From NCBI GenBank assembly GCA_041484525.1, contig JBGPHT010000024.1:1-64000 (forward strand): a DNA stretch of 64,000 nucleotides, written 5' to 3'. The first letter of the stretch is position 1. Every line of letters starts with the position of its first letter. This DNA comes from JBGPHT01 sp041484525 (lineage in GTDB: Bacteria > Acidobacteriota > Terriglobia > Bryobacterales > Bryobacteraceae). A program made the translations under genes and the position numbers. The notes under the pieces were generated by a model. It saw only the letters and a program-made list of their open reading frames with translations. It ran no database searches and was not told the origin of the DNA. Positions 17,856 to 26,410 of the stretch are shown here, piece after piece.

Positions 17856-19352
17856 CTATCGCATCATCTGATAGCTGACGAACGCCAGTTGGCGTCCGTC
17901 CGGCGACCACGAAGGAGCGTCGATCGTGCCTGGCCCGCCAATCAGTTTGGCCAGCACCACCGTCCTCTTGTCGCTCAGCGACATCATGCGCAGCATCACG
18001 TCGCCCATCTCGGACTGCCCTGCCGTGCCCTTCTCGCAGGAGAGAAATACCATTCTGCGTCCATCCGGAGAGAGGTGGGGGTGGATGTTATCGAAGCCGT
18101 CGGAGGTCACCTGTTCCATCCCGGTTCCGTCGGAGAGCACGCGCCAGATCTGCATGCCGCCCGCGTGGCCTGAACTAAAGTAGACAGACTTGCCGTCCGG
18201 CGCATATTCGGCGCCCGCGTTCCCGCCCTCCACTGCTGCCAGGCGCGTCTCTTCTCCACCGGCGGCGGGCACGGTAAAGATTCCGAACTTGCCGCGCCGC
18301 TGGCCCGCGAACAGGACCGTATTTCCATCCGGCGACCAGCCTTGCCAGTACGAGGGAACTTGCCGCGTGACGCGCCGCGGCACCCCGCCCACGACCGCCA
18401 TCACGTAAACCACCGAGCGTCGATGTTCGCGCGATTCGTCGCTGACAGCCAACAGCGCGCCGTCCGGTGAAATGCCATGCGAGCCGTTCGCGTGGACGGC
18501 GAATCCGGTATCGATGGTAGTTGGCTGCCCCCCTGCCACCGGCACGCGCTGCATGCGGCCGCCGCTGTTGAAAAGAAGTGCGGCGCCATCGCGCGTCCAG
18601 TTGGGAGCTTCGATGCGTCCCGGCGTCACGTAAGCCACGCGCCGGTCCGTGGATGTGACCGTGATGGTCTCGAGCGTGCTGAAAAGCGTCGTCGTCCCGC
18701 CCGCCGTGGGACTCAATTCGGTCACATCGACATTCGAGAACACGGCCTTCTCCACCACGTCCTTGTTGTGCGCGCACACGCCCAGCCCCACGTAGAACGT
18801 TCCCTCCAGGGGAACCCGCATCGATCCGCCCGCCATGTGCAGCACCCGGTCGTCACCGCCCCGCGAAATGTAAAAGTAGGCGCCTCGTTTCTCGATGCGG
18901 AGCCGCTTCGGCGCCGGCATATTGGATTGGATCTCGTGCGTGGCCGCGCCTTTTTCGTCGCGGGCTTGCAGCGACGTGAGTCCGTTGCCGTGCAGCGCAA
19001 CGTCGGCGTAGGCGGAATCGCCATCCAGACTTTGCCGCACCATCAGCACCGCCTTCTTGTGCGCGTCTCCGCCGCTGCCCGCGAAGGCGATGTCGGCCGC
19101 CAGCGCGACGTCGCCCGAGACCTTGGTCCAGACGAACTGAAACGCGTCCGCCGTTGCCCACATGTTCTCGCCGCTGCCCACGATCGTGTAGCTGCGGTTC
19201 GAGGCGTCGTATTCGGCCGACCCCGCATGCAGCACCGTGCCCACATCGCCGCGGTCCTGAAAAGCCCCGAGGGGTGCGGCCGTTGGTTGCGCATCGCCGT
19301 AGTGGGCCATCGCGCCCACCAGCAACCAACTGAACAACCGTGCGCGCCGCAT
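17856..19352 (-). CDS. Secreted TolB-like WD40/PD40 propeller protein
   Basis: A 498-residue protein with a signal peptide (ending near MAHYGDA). Residues about 25-205 look like a concanavalin-type sandwich (DAFQFVWTKVSGDVALAADI, FYISRGGDDRVLHMAGG). The C-terminal half carries TolB/PD40 repeats (APNWTRDGAALLFNSGG, GWSPDGNTVLFAGQRRG, EYAPDGKSVYFSSGHAG, HLSPDGRRMVFLSCEKG, SWSPDGRQLAFVSYQ). Its ATG overlaps the stop of the RraA-like gene by one base (TGATG), so the two are coupled. It is likely a periplasmic binding or sensing protein. Confidence 0.8.
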   Translation of the reverse strand: MRRARLFSWLLVGAMAHYGDAQPTAAPLGAFQDRGDVGTVLHAGSAEYDASNRSYTIVGSGENMWATADAFQFVWTKVSGDVALAADIAFAGSGGDAHKKAVLMVRQSLDGDSAYADVALHGNGLTSLQARDEKGAATHEIQSNMPAPKRLRIEKRGAYFYISRGGDDRVLHMAGGSMRVPLEGTFYVGLGVCAHNKDVVEKAVFSNVDVTELSPTAGGTTTLFSTLETITVTSTDRRVAYVTPGRIEAPNWTRDGAALLFNSGGRMQRVPVAGGQPTTIDTGFAVHANGSHGISPDGALLAVSDESREHRRSVVYVMAVVGGVPRRVTRQVPSYWQGWSPDGNTVLFAGQRRGKFGIFTVPAAGGEETRLAAVEGGNAGAEYAPDGKSVYFSSGHAGGMQIWRVLSDGTGMEQVTSDGFDNIHPHLSPDGRRMVFLSCEKGTAGQSEMGDVMLRMMSLSDKRTVVLAKLIGGPGTIDAPSWSPDGRQLAFVSYQMMR

Positions 19353-20071
19353 CAGATCCTCCCGAACTTGGCCACCGCTTCTTTGATGGAGCGGTACTTC
19401 TCGATGAACGGCAGCATGCTGTGCTCCGTGTTGTCGAGGTCCTGCGCCTTCTTCAGCACGTCGGCCGCCCGCGCCCGCGGCACCACGGCGACGCCGTCCT
19501 CATCTCCGGCGATGATATCGCCCGGACTTACTCGCACTCCCGCGCACGTGACCGGAATGTTGGCCCCAGCGAAGCGATAGTGATTGATGGTGGTCGATGG
19601 TGCCACGCCCCGGCTGAAGACCGGGAACTGCAGCTTCCGGATCTGCGGCGTGTCGCGCACCGATCCGTCGATCACGGCTCCCGCGAGGCCGCGGTACTTC
19701 ATGGCGGTTGCCATCAGCCCGCCGATGCCGGCGTAATCCGCGCCGTCTTCGAGCACCATCACATACACCGATCCGGTCTTGGCCGAATCGATGGCGTCCA
19801 GCATTCCTTCGGAAGCCTTCGAGCCTTCCTTGTGTTCCTCTTTCTTCAAGAGGACTGTAACCGCGGGGCCGGCGAACTTGGTGGGGGTAAGCGGCCGCAT
19901 CTCGTGCGACATGTAGTTCTTCTGTCCGTAGAGTTGCTCCATGGCGTCCGACACCGAGGCCACCTCCACCTCGCGGAATCCATCCATCAGCGGGTCGCCG
20001 GCGGGTTGCGCCATGAGCCACACGGCGATCCCGAGCACCGCCAGGACTGTCACCAATAACGTTCGTCGCAT
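19352..20071 (-). CDS. RraA-like / HMG-aldolase-fold protein with N-terminal export signal
   Basis: A 239-residue protein. Residues about 35-230 match the RraA/dimethylmenaquinone-methyltransferase-like fold, including DGADYAGIGGLMATAMKYRG and GAVIDGSVRDTPQI, where the Arg-Asp pair forms the metal/substrate site of HMG/CHA aldolases, and VSPGDIIAGDEDGVAVVP. Family members are RNase E inhibitors or aldolases in the cytoplasm. Here an extra 20-odd residues (MRRTLLVTVLAVLGIAVWLM) form a signal peptide or membrane anchor, so the protein probably works outside the cytoplasm, favouring an aldolase-like role. It is the first gene of the four-gene operon. Confidence 0.8.
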   Translation of the reverse strand: MRRTLLVTVLAVLGIAVWLMAQPAGDPLMDGFREVEVASVSDAMEQLYGQKNYMSHEMRPLTPTKFAGPAVTVLLKKEEHKEGSKASEGMLDAIDSAKTGSVYVMVLEDGADYAGIGGLMATAMKYRGLAGAVIDGSVRDTPQIRKLQFPVFSRGVAPSTTINHYRFAGANIPVTCAGVRVSPGDIIAGDEDGVAVVPRARAADVLKKAQDLDNTEHSMLPFIEKYRSIKEAVAKFGRI

Positions 20072-20234
20072 AGAATCTCCTTACTCGAAAAATCAGGCGC
20101 GGGACTACGGATAAGTATGGGCATTTCCCTCACCCGGCTTCAAGGATTATACGGTGAATCACCGTGTACCCGGCGTCATTGCCCTTGTCTAACCGGGCAC
20201 GCCGTCAAAGCGCAATTTTAACGGCATTTATCCC

Positions 20235-20263
20235 TTGACGGCTAAAGGTAGGTATGACATTAT
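20235..20263 (+). promoter_or_regulatory. Sigma-70-type promoter of the PilZ gene
   Basis: TTGACG (20235-20240), a 17-bp spacer, and CATTAT (20258-20263) stand 33 bp before the PilZ start. The ribosome-binding site GAGGGAG lies just ahead of the ATG at 20297. Confidence 0.45.
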
Positions 20264-20296
20264 CGTATCCCTAAGCGCCCGTTGAAAGAGGGAGAA

Positions 20297-20653
20297 ATGT
20301 CCCCCGCTCCCGAGTTGAAGAAGTCCCGCCTTGCGATTGAACGCCGCCAGCACAGGCGATTTCCGATCAAAATTCCGGTTGAGTATTCGCTGCGAGGCCG
20401 TCGCGGTCTGGCCGTGACTTGCGACATTGGTAGCGGTGGAGTATGTATCGATACTCCGGATTCCCTGCCGGTCGGCAAGCGAATCCGGCTAGCGCTGGAT
20501 TGGCCGGCGGCGCTTGACGGCAGGCACGCGCTGCGGCTGGTCGTCATTGGCAAAGTCCTCCGAACTAGCGAGCGGGGCACTGCCGTGAGCATTCTGCGCC
20601 ACGAATACCGCCTTCGCCCCAAAGGAATTACCCGATTCGCCAAGGTCGGCTGA
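20297..20653 (+). CDS. PilZ-domain protein
   Basis: A 118-residue protein consisting of a single PilZ-type beta-barrel. An ERRQHRRFPI segment carries the R-x-x-x-R type c-di-GMP motif, and a D-x-G-S-x-G-like motif follows (CDIGSGGVCID). Further family marks are VGKRIRLALDWP and GKVLRTSERGTAVSI. PilZ domains bind cyclic di-GMP and act on motility or secretion partners; this stand-alone form is usual in Acidobacteriota. The ATG at 20297 is preferred over an upstream TTG because GGGAG precedes it. It has its own promoter and is followed 12 bp later by a receiver-like gene. Confidence 0.8.
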   Translation: MSPAPELKKSRLAIERRQHRRFPIKIPVEYSLRGRRGLAVTCDIGSGGVCIDTPDSLPVGKRIRLALDWPAALDGRHALRLVVIGKVLRTSERGTAVSILRHEYRLRPKGITRFAKVG

Positions 20654-20665
20654 CCGCTAACCCTC

Positions 20666-21085
20666 ATGTTTGGAACTATCTTGGCAGTGCACAAGGACAT
20701 CGGGCTCCTATTTGCACTGGCGGTTACACTGGAAAACCACAAGATCGGTGTGATCCCTGCCGCGTCGGTGAAGCAAGCCCACCTTCTGCTCAAGCAACTC
20801 AAGCCGGAACTGGACCTATTGATCGTCCAGTGCCGCATCCGCGGTGTTTGCCGGTTTGCCGCCGAAGCCAGACAGCGCCGGCCCGGGCTGCGGATCATCG
20901 GCGTTCTTTCCGAATCCCATGCCTGTGGCCCCTGCCAGGAGCATTTTGCGGCCAGTATACAGGACCAGCAGAGTTACGAAGTACAGAAACTGGCTGGTCT
21001 GGTCCGGCACCTGATCAGACAATCCCGATCGGTGGAATCCGCCCCCGGCCGCCAGGCACGCCAGATGGTCCGATGGCCGAGTTGA
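20666..21085 (+). CDS. Degenerate response-regulator-receiver-like protein
   Basis: A 139-residue protein whose first 115 residues follow the alternating strand-helix pattern of a receiver domain (TILAVHKDIGLLFALAVTLE, LDLLIVQCRI, RRPGLRIIGVL). The acidic pair at strand 1 is replaced by His-Lys (AVHKDI) and no Asp occupies the phosphoacceptor position (LLIVQCR). Phosphorelay by the normal route is therefore unlikely. It has several Cys residues (HACGPCQEH). It lies directly behind the PilZ gene and may serve as its protein partner (inference). Confidence 0.5.
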   Translation: MFGTILAVHKDIGLLFALAVTLENHKIGVIPAASVKQAHLLLKQLKPELDLLIVQCRIRGVCRFAAEARQRRPGLRIIGVLSESHACGPCQEHFAASIQDQQSYEVQKLAGLVRHLIRQSRSVESAPGRQARQMVRWPS

Positions 21086-21238
21086 CCGTGGGCTGTAACT
21101 AGACTCGGAAGCGACTTGACAGCGTTTTTCGTCAGTGCCCCCATTCTTGCCCCTCAACCACATGCGCGCGATTGTGTTTCCCGGCGGCTCCCCGATTCTC
21201 CAATACGACATTGGAAGACCGTTAGCAGTGTCTCTTTC

Positions 21239-21653
21239 TTACTCCTCTTGCTCCACAAGGAGTTCAATCAACTCGCGGGCGCTGATCATCTTGGTCTTCT
21301 TCCATCGATCCGGGAAATGACGCTTGTTGCCAGTGACGAGGTAGTCCGCCTCGCCAGCTTGGGCGCATTCAAGGAAAACGTTGTCGTCGGGATCAGTGCA
21401 TTCTTCGACCCGAACGCTTGGCTTTGACCCAATGGCCGAGTTCCCGAATTGACTGGAGCGTGCCTTCGATGACATCCGGCGATCGCTTCAAATGAGGGCG
21501 GCGAATCACTTCATCATATTCGGCGAAGACGGCAGCGGATACGCAAAACTCCGCTTCACCGGAAAGGGCGAGCATTAGCACCGCGGCGGGAAGACCTTCC
21601 GGCTGGAGCAGCGCGGAGACAAGAATGTTGGTGTCGAGTACGACCCGGATCAT
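21239..21653 (-). pseudogene. PIN-domain toxin (VapC-like), frameshifted
   Basis: The 5' part reads MIRVVLDTNILVSALLQPEG, the first PIN acidic motif (D7), and continues to about 21415. There the frame changes, and the remainder continues in another frame with EECTDPDDNVFLECAQAGEA, DYLVTGNKRHF and ISARELIELL, supplying the other PIN acidic residues. A single-base indel around 21415-21430 explains both parts. An intact protein would be a 135-140-residue RNase toxin. As read, the product stops after 86 residues and lacks half the active site. It overlaps the antitoxin gene by ATGA (21650-21653). A sequencing error is the alternative. Confidence 0.8.
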
Positions 21654-21937
21654 TGGCCGGGCTTTTGCTTGCGCCGTTCACGACGAGAGGCGGCGATTTC
21701 CGCATCGATTTCTTTCATAGTCAGTTTGTCCAAGCCTTGCCGCTTTGCGCTGTCCCATGATTTTTCGAGCCAGTCCGGAGGCGGGGCGAAGGTCTTGACA
21801 TAATCGGTCACGCTCAGAATGAGCACAGCGGGTTCACCATTCCGCTCCACGAGAAAACGGTCGTTGTTCTCGACGGCGCGGTTCATGATTTGGCCGAGTT
21901 GCGTACGTGCGGTGAGGGCGGAGATTTTGCGGATCAT
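21650..21937 (-). CDS. Phd/YefM-family antitoxin
   Basis: A 95-residue protein beginning MIRKISALTARTQLGQIMNR with the continuation VERNGEPAVLILSVTDY. This is the standard Phd/YefM fold that binds operator DNA. The charged C-terminal half (DWLEKSWDSAKRQG, EIDAEIAASRRERRKQ) is the toxin-neutralising region. It overlaps the PIN toxin gene by four bases in the usual antitoxin-first order. With the toxin frameshifted, the locus may be a relic, or the antitoxin may be retained for immunity to a homologous toxin. Confidence 0.85.
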   Translation of the reverse strand: MIRKISALTARTQLGQIMNRAVENNDRFLVERNGEPAVLILSVTDYVKTFAPPPDWLEKSWDSAKRQGLDKLTMKEIDAEIAASRRERRKQKPGQ

Positions 21938-22147
21938 AATGATTAATTAATCAACTATAACAGGTTCCCAGCGGTAACCTCTCATTTCTAGCCCATTTTG
22001 CGATGGGTGCTCCGCGCCGGATTGCGGCAAGCACGGCTTTCGCCATCAACGAACTCGCCACGGCCGGCTTGTTTGCGTGCCCCTGCCGTCTCTGGCGTTA
22101 CGACTTCCCGGTAATGAGCGAAGAGCATGGGGGGCTGCTAACTCTGA

Positions 22148-23125
22148 TTAGCCCCCAACCTTCTCCGTCAACGTCACCGGCGCTCTTAACCGAAAGCTGA
22201 TCCTCGTCTCCGATGGCAGCGTAGCCGCCTGCCCGCGCGTCAGCAGCACGCCTCCCGCTCCCGCCGCGCCGCCGGCCCCTGCCCCGACCGCCGCACCCTT
22301 GCCGCCGCCCGCCATAGCGCCGATGGCCGCGCCGATCGCCGCGCCCACTCCGACTTTCGCGGCATCCTGCCCGTGCGTCTGCGCCGCTTGCCGCTCGAAG
22401 CTGTCCGTCTGGATCGCCAGGTTTTGCCCGTCCGAGGTGCGGATGCGCGTCAGTTCCACCGCCAGCGCCGCCACGCCGCGGACCTTGCCGCCGCGATCGG
22501 CCGCCACCACCCGGCCCTCCACCCGCGCCCCGCGCTCGGCGATGACAAAGCCGTCCGCGACCAGTTCACGGTCGAGCGTAGCGACGAACACATCGCCCGG
22601 CGTATTCCGCTCCGTGGACAACCCGTCCACAAGGCGCACCGGAATGAGCATTCCGGCGTTCAGCGTCACCCTGTGCGGTTCGGGCGGAGGCGGCGGAGTC
22701 ACGTTCTCCGGTTCGGGGCGTGCGGGTGCGATCGGCTGAGAAGCCGGCGTTTCCCTGGGCATCTCGGCGGGCAAGGGCGGCGCCGACGCGGCCGGCGGGG
22801 GCTCCGTTTTCGCCACGATCGCCGGCTCGGGCCGGGGATTTGCCGGCGGCGGAACCACCCGCGCCTTCTGAGCCGGCTTCTGTGTCTTCGGCTTTTGGAA
22901 CGGTGTGGCGCGGTGGTCCTCCGCGGGCATCTCCGCGGGCGTGGCCGGCGGCTGCGGCGCGGACGCGGTCTCGGGCGCCGGCTCAATCGGTGCCGGCGCC
23001 GCGGGTTGCGCCGCGACGGATGCAGGCGCGGGCGCGGCGGTGCGCGGCCTCTCCACCACCTTCATGATCGTGGCCCCGACCAACGCTCCGGCGATTACCA
23101 GCGCACCGATTTGCAGCGGTTTCAT
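22148..23125 (-). CDS. Membrane-anchored glycine-zipper protein with Pro-rich linker
   Basis: A 325-residue protein. Residues 1-22 are a membrane anchor (MKPLQIGALVIAGALVGATI); about 25-165 is an Ala/Pro/Glu-rich low-complexity linker. Residues 170-260 are a folded beta-rich domain resembling the VirB10/TrbI C-terminal region (AGMLIPVRLVDGLSTERNTP, GFVIAERGARVEGRVV). Then comes a glycine zipper (GVGAAIGAAIGAMAGGGKGA) and a final RISFRLRAPVTLTEKVGG. The ATG at 23125 is preferred because AAAGGAC precedes it. It may span the periplasm; no secretion-system genes lie nearby, so a conjugation role is not supported. It is divergent from dusB. Confidence 0.65.
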   Translation of the reverse strand: MKPLQIGALVIAGALVGATIMKVVERPRTAAPAPASVAAQPAAPAPIEPAPETASAPQPPATPAEMPAEDHRATPFQKPKTQKPAQKARVVPPPANPRPEPAIVAKTEPPPAASAPPLPAEMPRETPASQPIAPARPEPENVTPPPPPEPHRVTLNAGMLIPVRLVDGLSTERNTPGDVFVATLDRELVADGFVIAERGARVEGRVVAADRGGKVRGVAALAVELTRIRTSDGQNLAIQTDSFERQAAQTHGQDAAKVGVGAAIGAAIGAMAGGGKGAAVGAGAGGAAGAGGVLLTRGQAATLPSETRISFRLRAPVTLTEKVGG

Positions 23126-23214
23126 CTGTCCTTTATCCTCAAACACGGTTGACGGCCCGGACCGCAATTTCGTTTCCGCCCGGCAACCCGCTAAAATTGA
23201 ATGATCTGGACGTC

Positions 23215-24246
23215 ATGAGCGGATTCCCTTCACATTTTTCGATCGGACCGGTGCGGATTGCCCCGGCTACGGTGCTCGCGCCTATGGCCGGAGTCACCGA
23301 CACCGTGTTCCGCCGCTTCATCCGCAATCTGGACGGCTGCGGGCTGATCATGACCGAGTTCACCAGCTCGCACGGTGTGAGCGCGTCGCTCGGCGCGCGC
23401 AAGCCCACCAGGACCTTGACGAAGTACCTGGCCTTCGAACCCGAGGAGCATCCCATCTCCGCGCAGCTCTTCGGCGCCGATCCGCAAGTCATGGCCGACG
23501 CCGCGCGTGTCTGCCAGGATCTCGGCTTCGACATCCTGGACATTAACTTCGGCTGCCCCGTCAACAAGGTTGTGAAATGCAACGGCGGCTCCGGCCTGCT
23601 GCGCGATCTGCCGCTGGTCGAGCGGCTGCTCACCGAGGTGCGGAAGGCCATCACCATTCCGTTCACCATGAAGTTCCGCGCCGGCTGGAGCGACGGCGAA
23701 CTGGTTGCCGTGCACATGGCGCGCCTGGCCGAGGACTGCGGTCTGCAGGCGGTGGCCCTCCACCCGCGCACCCGCGAGCAGGGCTATAGCGGCAAGGCCG
23801 ATTGGTCGCGCATCGCCGAGATCAAGGCCGCGGTCAAGATTCCCGTGATCGGCAACGGCGACATCGTAACTCCTGAGGATGCCCTGCGCATGGTGCGCGA
23901 GACCGGCTGCGATGCCGTCATGATCGGGCGCGCGGCATCTTCCAATCCGTGGATCTTCCGCCAGATCCAGCAGTACCTCGCCACGGGCCGCTACGACGAG
24001 CCCACCGAACGCGACCGCTACGACCTGATGCACCGGTATTACACCATGCTGGTGGAGCAGAACCAAAAGGACACCGTCGGCAAGATGAAACAGTTCGCGA
24101 CCTACTTCACGCACGGCGTGCGCAACGGATCTCGGCTGCGCGCCGCCATCTATCCGGCGCAGGAAGCGGCGGCGATTCTCGATCTGGTGGACGAGTTCTT
24201 CCAGGCCGAGTCAGGCCAAGCCGCGGAGCCGGCGCTGGTCCAGTGA
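23215..24246 (+). CDS. dusB: tRNA-dihydrouridine synthase
   Basis: A 343-residue FMN enzyme that reduces specific uridines in the tRNA D-loop. The barrel start APATVLAPMAGVTDTVFRRF, the catalytic-cysteine motif NFGCPV (Cys114), MKFRAGW, HPRTREQGYSGKADW, and GNGDI plus VMIGRAASSNPWIF are all present, as in DusB. The C-terminal helical RNA-binding part is complete. The ATG at 23215 gives the usual length; a TTG further upstream is less likely. The stop overlaps the rnhA start (GTGA), so the two genes are translationally coupled. Confidence 0.93.
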   Translation: MSGFPSHFSIGPVRIAPATVLAPMAGVTDTVFRRFIRNLDGCGLIMTEFTSSHGVSASLGARKPTRTLTKYLAFEPEEHPISAQLFGADPQVMADAARVCQDLGFDILDINFGCPVNKVVKCNGGSGLLRDLPLVERLLTEVRKAITIPFTMKFRAGWSDGELVAVHMARLAEDCGLQAVALHPRTREQGYSGKADWSRIAEIKAAVKIPVIGNGDIVTPEDALRMVRETGCDAVMIGRAASSNPWIFRQIQQYLATGRYDEPTERDRYDLMHRYYTMLVEQNQKDTVGKMKQFATYFTHGVRNGSRLRAAIYPAQEAAAILDLVDEFFQAESGQAAEPALVQ

Positions 24247-24683
24247 AGAAGGTCCAGCTCATCACCGACGGCGCGTGTGTGGGCAATCCCGGCCCCGGCG
24301 GCTGGGCTGCCATTCTCCGCTACAACGGCAGCGAGCGGGAACTGTGGGGTTGCGAGCCCAAGACCACTAATAACCGCATGGAACTGCGCGCCGCCATCGA
24401 GGGCCTGCGCTCCCTCAAGGAAGATTGCGAAGTCGAGGTGGTCACCGATTCCGAATACGTGAAGAACGGAATCACCACCTGGATTCACGGCTGGAAGCGC
24501 AAAGGCTGGATCACTGCGTCCAAGAAGCCCGTGGTCAACCAGGATCTCTGGAAGGATCTCGACGCCGAAGTAGCGCGCCACAAGACGACCTGGGTCTGGA
24601 CCAAGGGCCACGCCTCCCATGCGGATAATAATCGCTGTGACGAACTGGCGTCACGTGCCGCCAGGGAGCAGTGCCGGAGTTGA
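24243..24683 (+). CDS. rnhA: Ribonuclease HI
   Basis: A 146-residue protein starting at a GTG that overlaps the dusB stop. The four catalytic carboxylates are present: Asp9 in ITDGACVGNPGPGG, Glu47 in NRMELRA, Asp69 in VVTDSEYV, and Asp133 in the ending NNRCDELASRAA, with the conserved His123 in TKGHASHADN. The basic handle (HGWKRKGWITASKK) is also there. It cleaves RNA in RNA-DNA hybrids. All family features are intact and the length is standard. Confidence 0.95.
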   Translation: MKKVQLITDGACVGNPGPGGWAAILRYNGSERELWGCEPKTTNNRMELRAAIEGLRSLKEDCEVEVVTDSEYVKNGITTWIHGWKRKGWITASKKPVVNQDLWKDLDAEVARHKTTWVWTKGHASHADNNRCDELASRAAREQCRS

Positions 24684-24728
24684 AGGTCCGATTTTAGGCT
24701 ACAATGGAATTTGCGCCATCGGCTCCCC

Positions 24729-26060
24729 ATGTCAGCCCTGCCAGATCCTTCAACGGCGCCGCAAAACGCGCCTGAGCCTATTACTCTTCAGCCGAATACA
24801 CACGCCCCTCGGACGTCCCGATGGACGCTCTGGCTGACGCTCGGCCTGTTCGCCGCCGCGGGCGGAACTGCCTGGCTGCTCCGGCCCCAGCCGAAATCGA
24901 GGAGCGCGGCTGCGTCTCTCACCCACACGGTCAAGGCGATCCGGGGCGCGCTCGACCAGCGGCTGCGCGTCAGCGGATCGATTTCGGCGAAGATTTACGC
25001 CAGTGTCGCGGCGCCGATGATGGCTGGAGTCGAAGCCGACCGCGGGCTCGTGCTCCTGTACCTGCCCCCGAACGGGTCGATGGTGAGGGAAGGGCAGATG
25101 ATTGCCCAAATCGACGGCCAGTCAGTCAAGGATCACGTCGACGATCTGGACGCCCAAGTGGCCCAAATGGCATTGGACCTCCGCCGGCTCGGCGCGCAGC
25201 AGCAGGCCGCGACGGAATCGGCCCGGCAGCGCGTGCGCGCGGCGCAGGCCGCACTCGACAAGGCAAGACAGGAGATGCGCGCGCTCGAGGTGAAAACTTC
25301 CATCGATCGCCAGCGGCTCCAACTCGCGCTCGAAGAGGCGCAGGTTACGTACGAGCAGCAGAAGCAGGAATTGCAGCTCCTCGCGGAACGCCAGGAATCC
25401 GAGAGGCGAATCGCCGAGCTGGACAACCAACGCCAGACCCGCCACCGCGATCGTCATCGCCGCGACCTCGACCACTTCACCATCCGCGCGCCTATGGGCG
25501 GGCAGGTCGTGCTGCGCACCATCAACCGTCGCGGCCAGCAATTTCAGGTACAGGTAGGCGACGAACTGGCGCCCGCGCAGCCGTTCCTGCGCGTGGTCGA
25601 TCTCTCGCAAATGCAGATGGACGCCACCATCAACCAGACGGAAAGCGAGCACGTGCGCATCGGCCAGCCGGCCATGGTGCACTTCGACGCTTATCCGGAT
25701 CTGGTGGTGCGCGGACGCGTCGAGGCGGTGGGCTCGATGGCGACAGGCACCGGGCGCGGGTCGAATAACTATATCCGCCGCATTCCGGTGCGCATTCAAA
25801 TCGACGACCGCGACCCGCGCGTGATTCCCGACCTGACCGCGAGCGCCGATGTCGTCGTCGCCGAGCAAGGTGAGGGTCTCATCCTGCCGCGCGAAGCCGT
25901 CCACGAGGAAGGCGGCAAGTCGGTGGTCTATGTGAAGCAGGGCGACGCCGTCGAAGCGCGCGAGGTCGAAGTCGGCGGATCGAGCAACACGCAAGTCACC
26001 GTCCGCTCCGGCATACAGGCTGGCGAAGAAGTGGTCGTGCAGCCCGACGGCATAAGGTAG
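24729..26060 (+). CDS. HlyD-like efflux periplasmic adaptor (membrane fusion protein)
   Basis: A 443-residue inner-membrane-anchored protein. One transmembrane segment lies at about residues 30-47, followed by a biotinyl-lipoyl-like half (PNGSMVREGQMIAQIDGQSV). A long coiled coil with heptads spans roughly 125-235 (ALDKARQEMRALEVKTSIDR). The second lipoyl half (HFTIRAPMGGQVVLRTINRR) and beta-barrel and membrane-proximal domains close the chain (GIQAGEEVVVQPDGIR). Such adaptors link an inner-membrane pump to an outer-membrane channel; neither is adjacent. The ATG at 24729 is preferred to an upstream TTG. The 3' end of the gene is part of a 102-bp tandem array that continues downstream. Confidence 0.8.
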   Translation: MSALPDPSTAPQNAPEPITLQPNTHAPRTSRWTLWLTLGLFAAAGGTAWLLRPQPKSRSAAASLTHTVKAIRGALDQRLRVSGSISAKIYASVAAPMMAGVEADRGLVLLYLPPNGSMVREGQMIAQIDGQSVKDHVDDLDAQVAQMALDLRRLGAQQQAATESARQRVRAAQAALDKARQEMRALEVKTSIDRQRLQLALEEAQVTYEQQKQELQLLAERQESERRIAELDNQRQTRHRDRHRRDLDHFTIRAPMGGQVVLRTINRRGQQFQVQVGDELAPAQPFLRVVDLSQMQMDATINQTESEHVRIGQPAMVHFDAYPDLVVRGRVEAVGSMATGTGRGSNNYIRRIPVRIQIDDRDPRVIPDLTASADVVVAEQGEGLILPREAVHEEGGKSVVYVKQGDAVEAREVEVGGSSNTQVTVRSGIQAGEEVVVQPDGIR

Positions 26061-26410
26061 CTGAAACAATCCGGGGATGCTCCGGGTGGCCTACACGACT
26101 TCCGCCGCTCCGGCATACAGGCCGGCGAAGAAGTGGTCGTGCAACCCGACGGCATAAGGTAGCGGAGAGAATCCGCGGATGCTCCGGGCGGCCTACGCGA
26201 CTTCCGCCGTTCCGGCATCCAGGCCGGCGAAGAAGTGGTCGTGCAACCCGACGGCATAAGGTAGCTGAAACAATCCGGGGATGCTCCGGGCGGCCTGCGC
26301 GACTTCCGCCGCTCCGGCATCCAGGCCGGCGAAGAAGTGGTCGTGCAGCCCGACGGCATAAGATAGCTGAAAGAATCCGGGGATGCTCCGGGCGACCTAC
26401 GCGACTGCCG
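26003..26410 (+). repeat. 102-bp tandem array made from the 3' end of the adaptor gene, four copies
   Basis: The motif GGCATMCAGGC recurs at 26010, 26112, 26214 and 26316, an exact spacing of 102 bp. Each copy contains the last 17 codons of the adaptor gene with its TAG stop, plus about 48 bp of following sequence; the last copy decays after about 26408. Because 102 is a multiple of three, all copies stay in the reading frame of the gene, separated by in-frame TAG stops (26058, 26160, 26262, 26364). Each copy also includes a short CCGGGG-ATG-CTCCGG hairpin. Copies differ at a handful of positions. Slippage or unequal crossover is the likely origin. Confidence 0.9.

Noticed and set aside
22064..22145. 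Short minus-strand peptide FAHYREVVTPETA resembling the tail of a tyrosine integrase
   Set aside because: Too short and without the catalytic part; probably chance or an unrecognisable relic.
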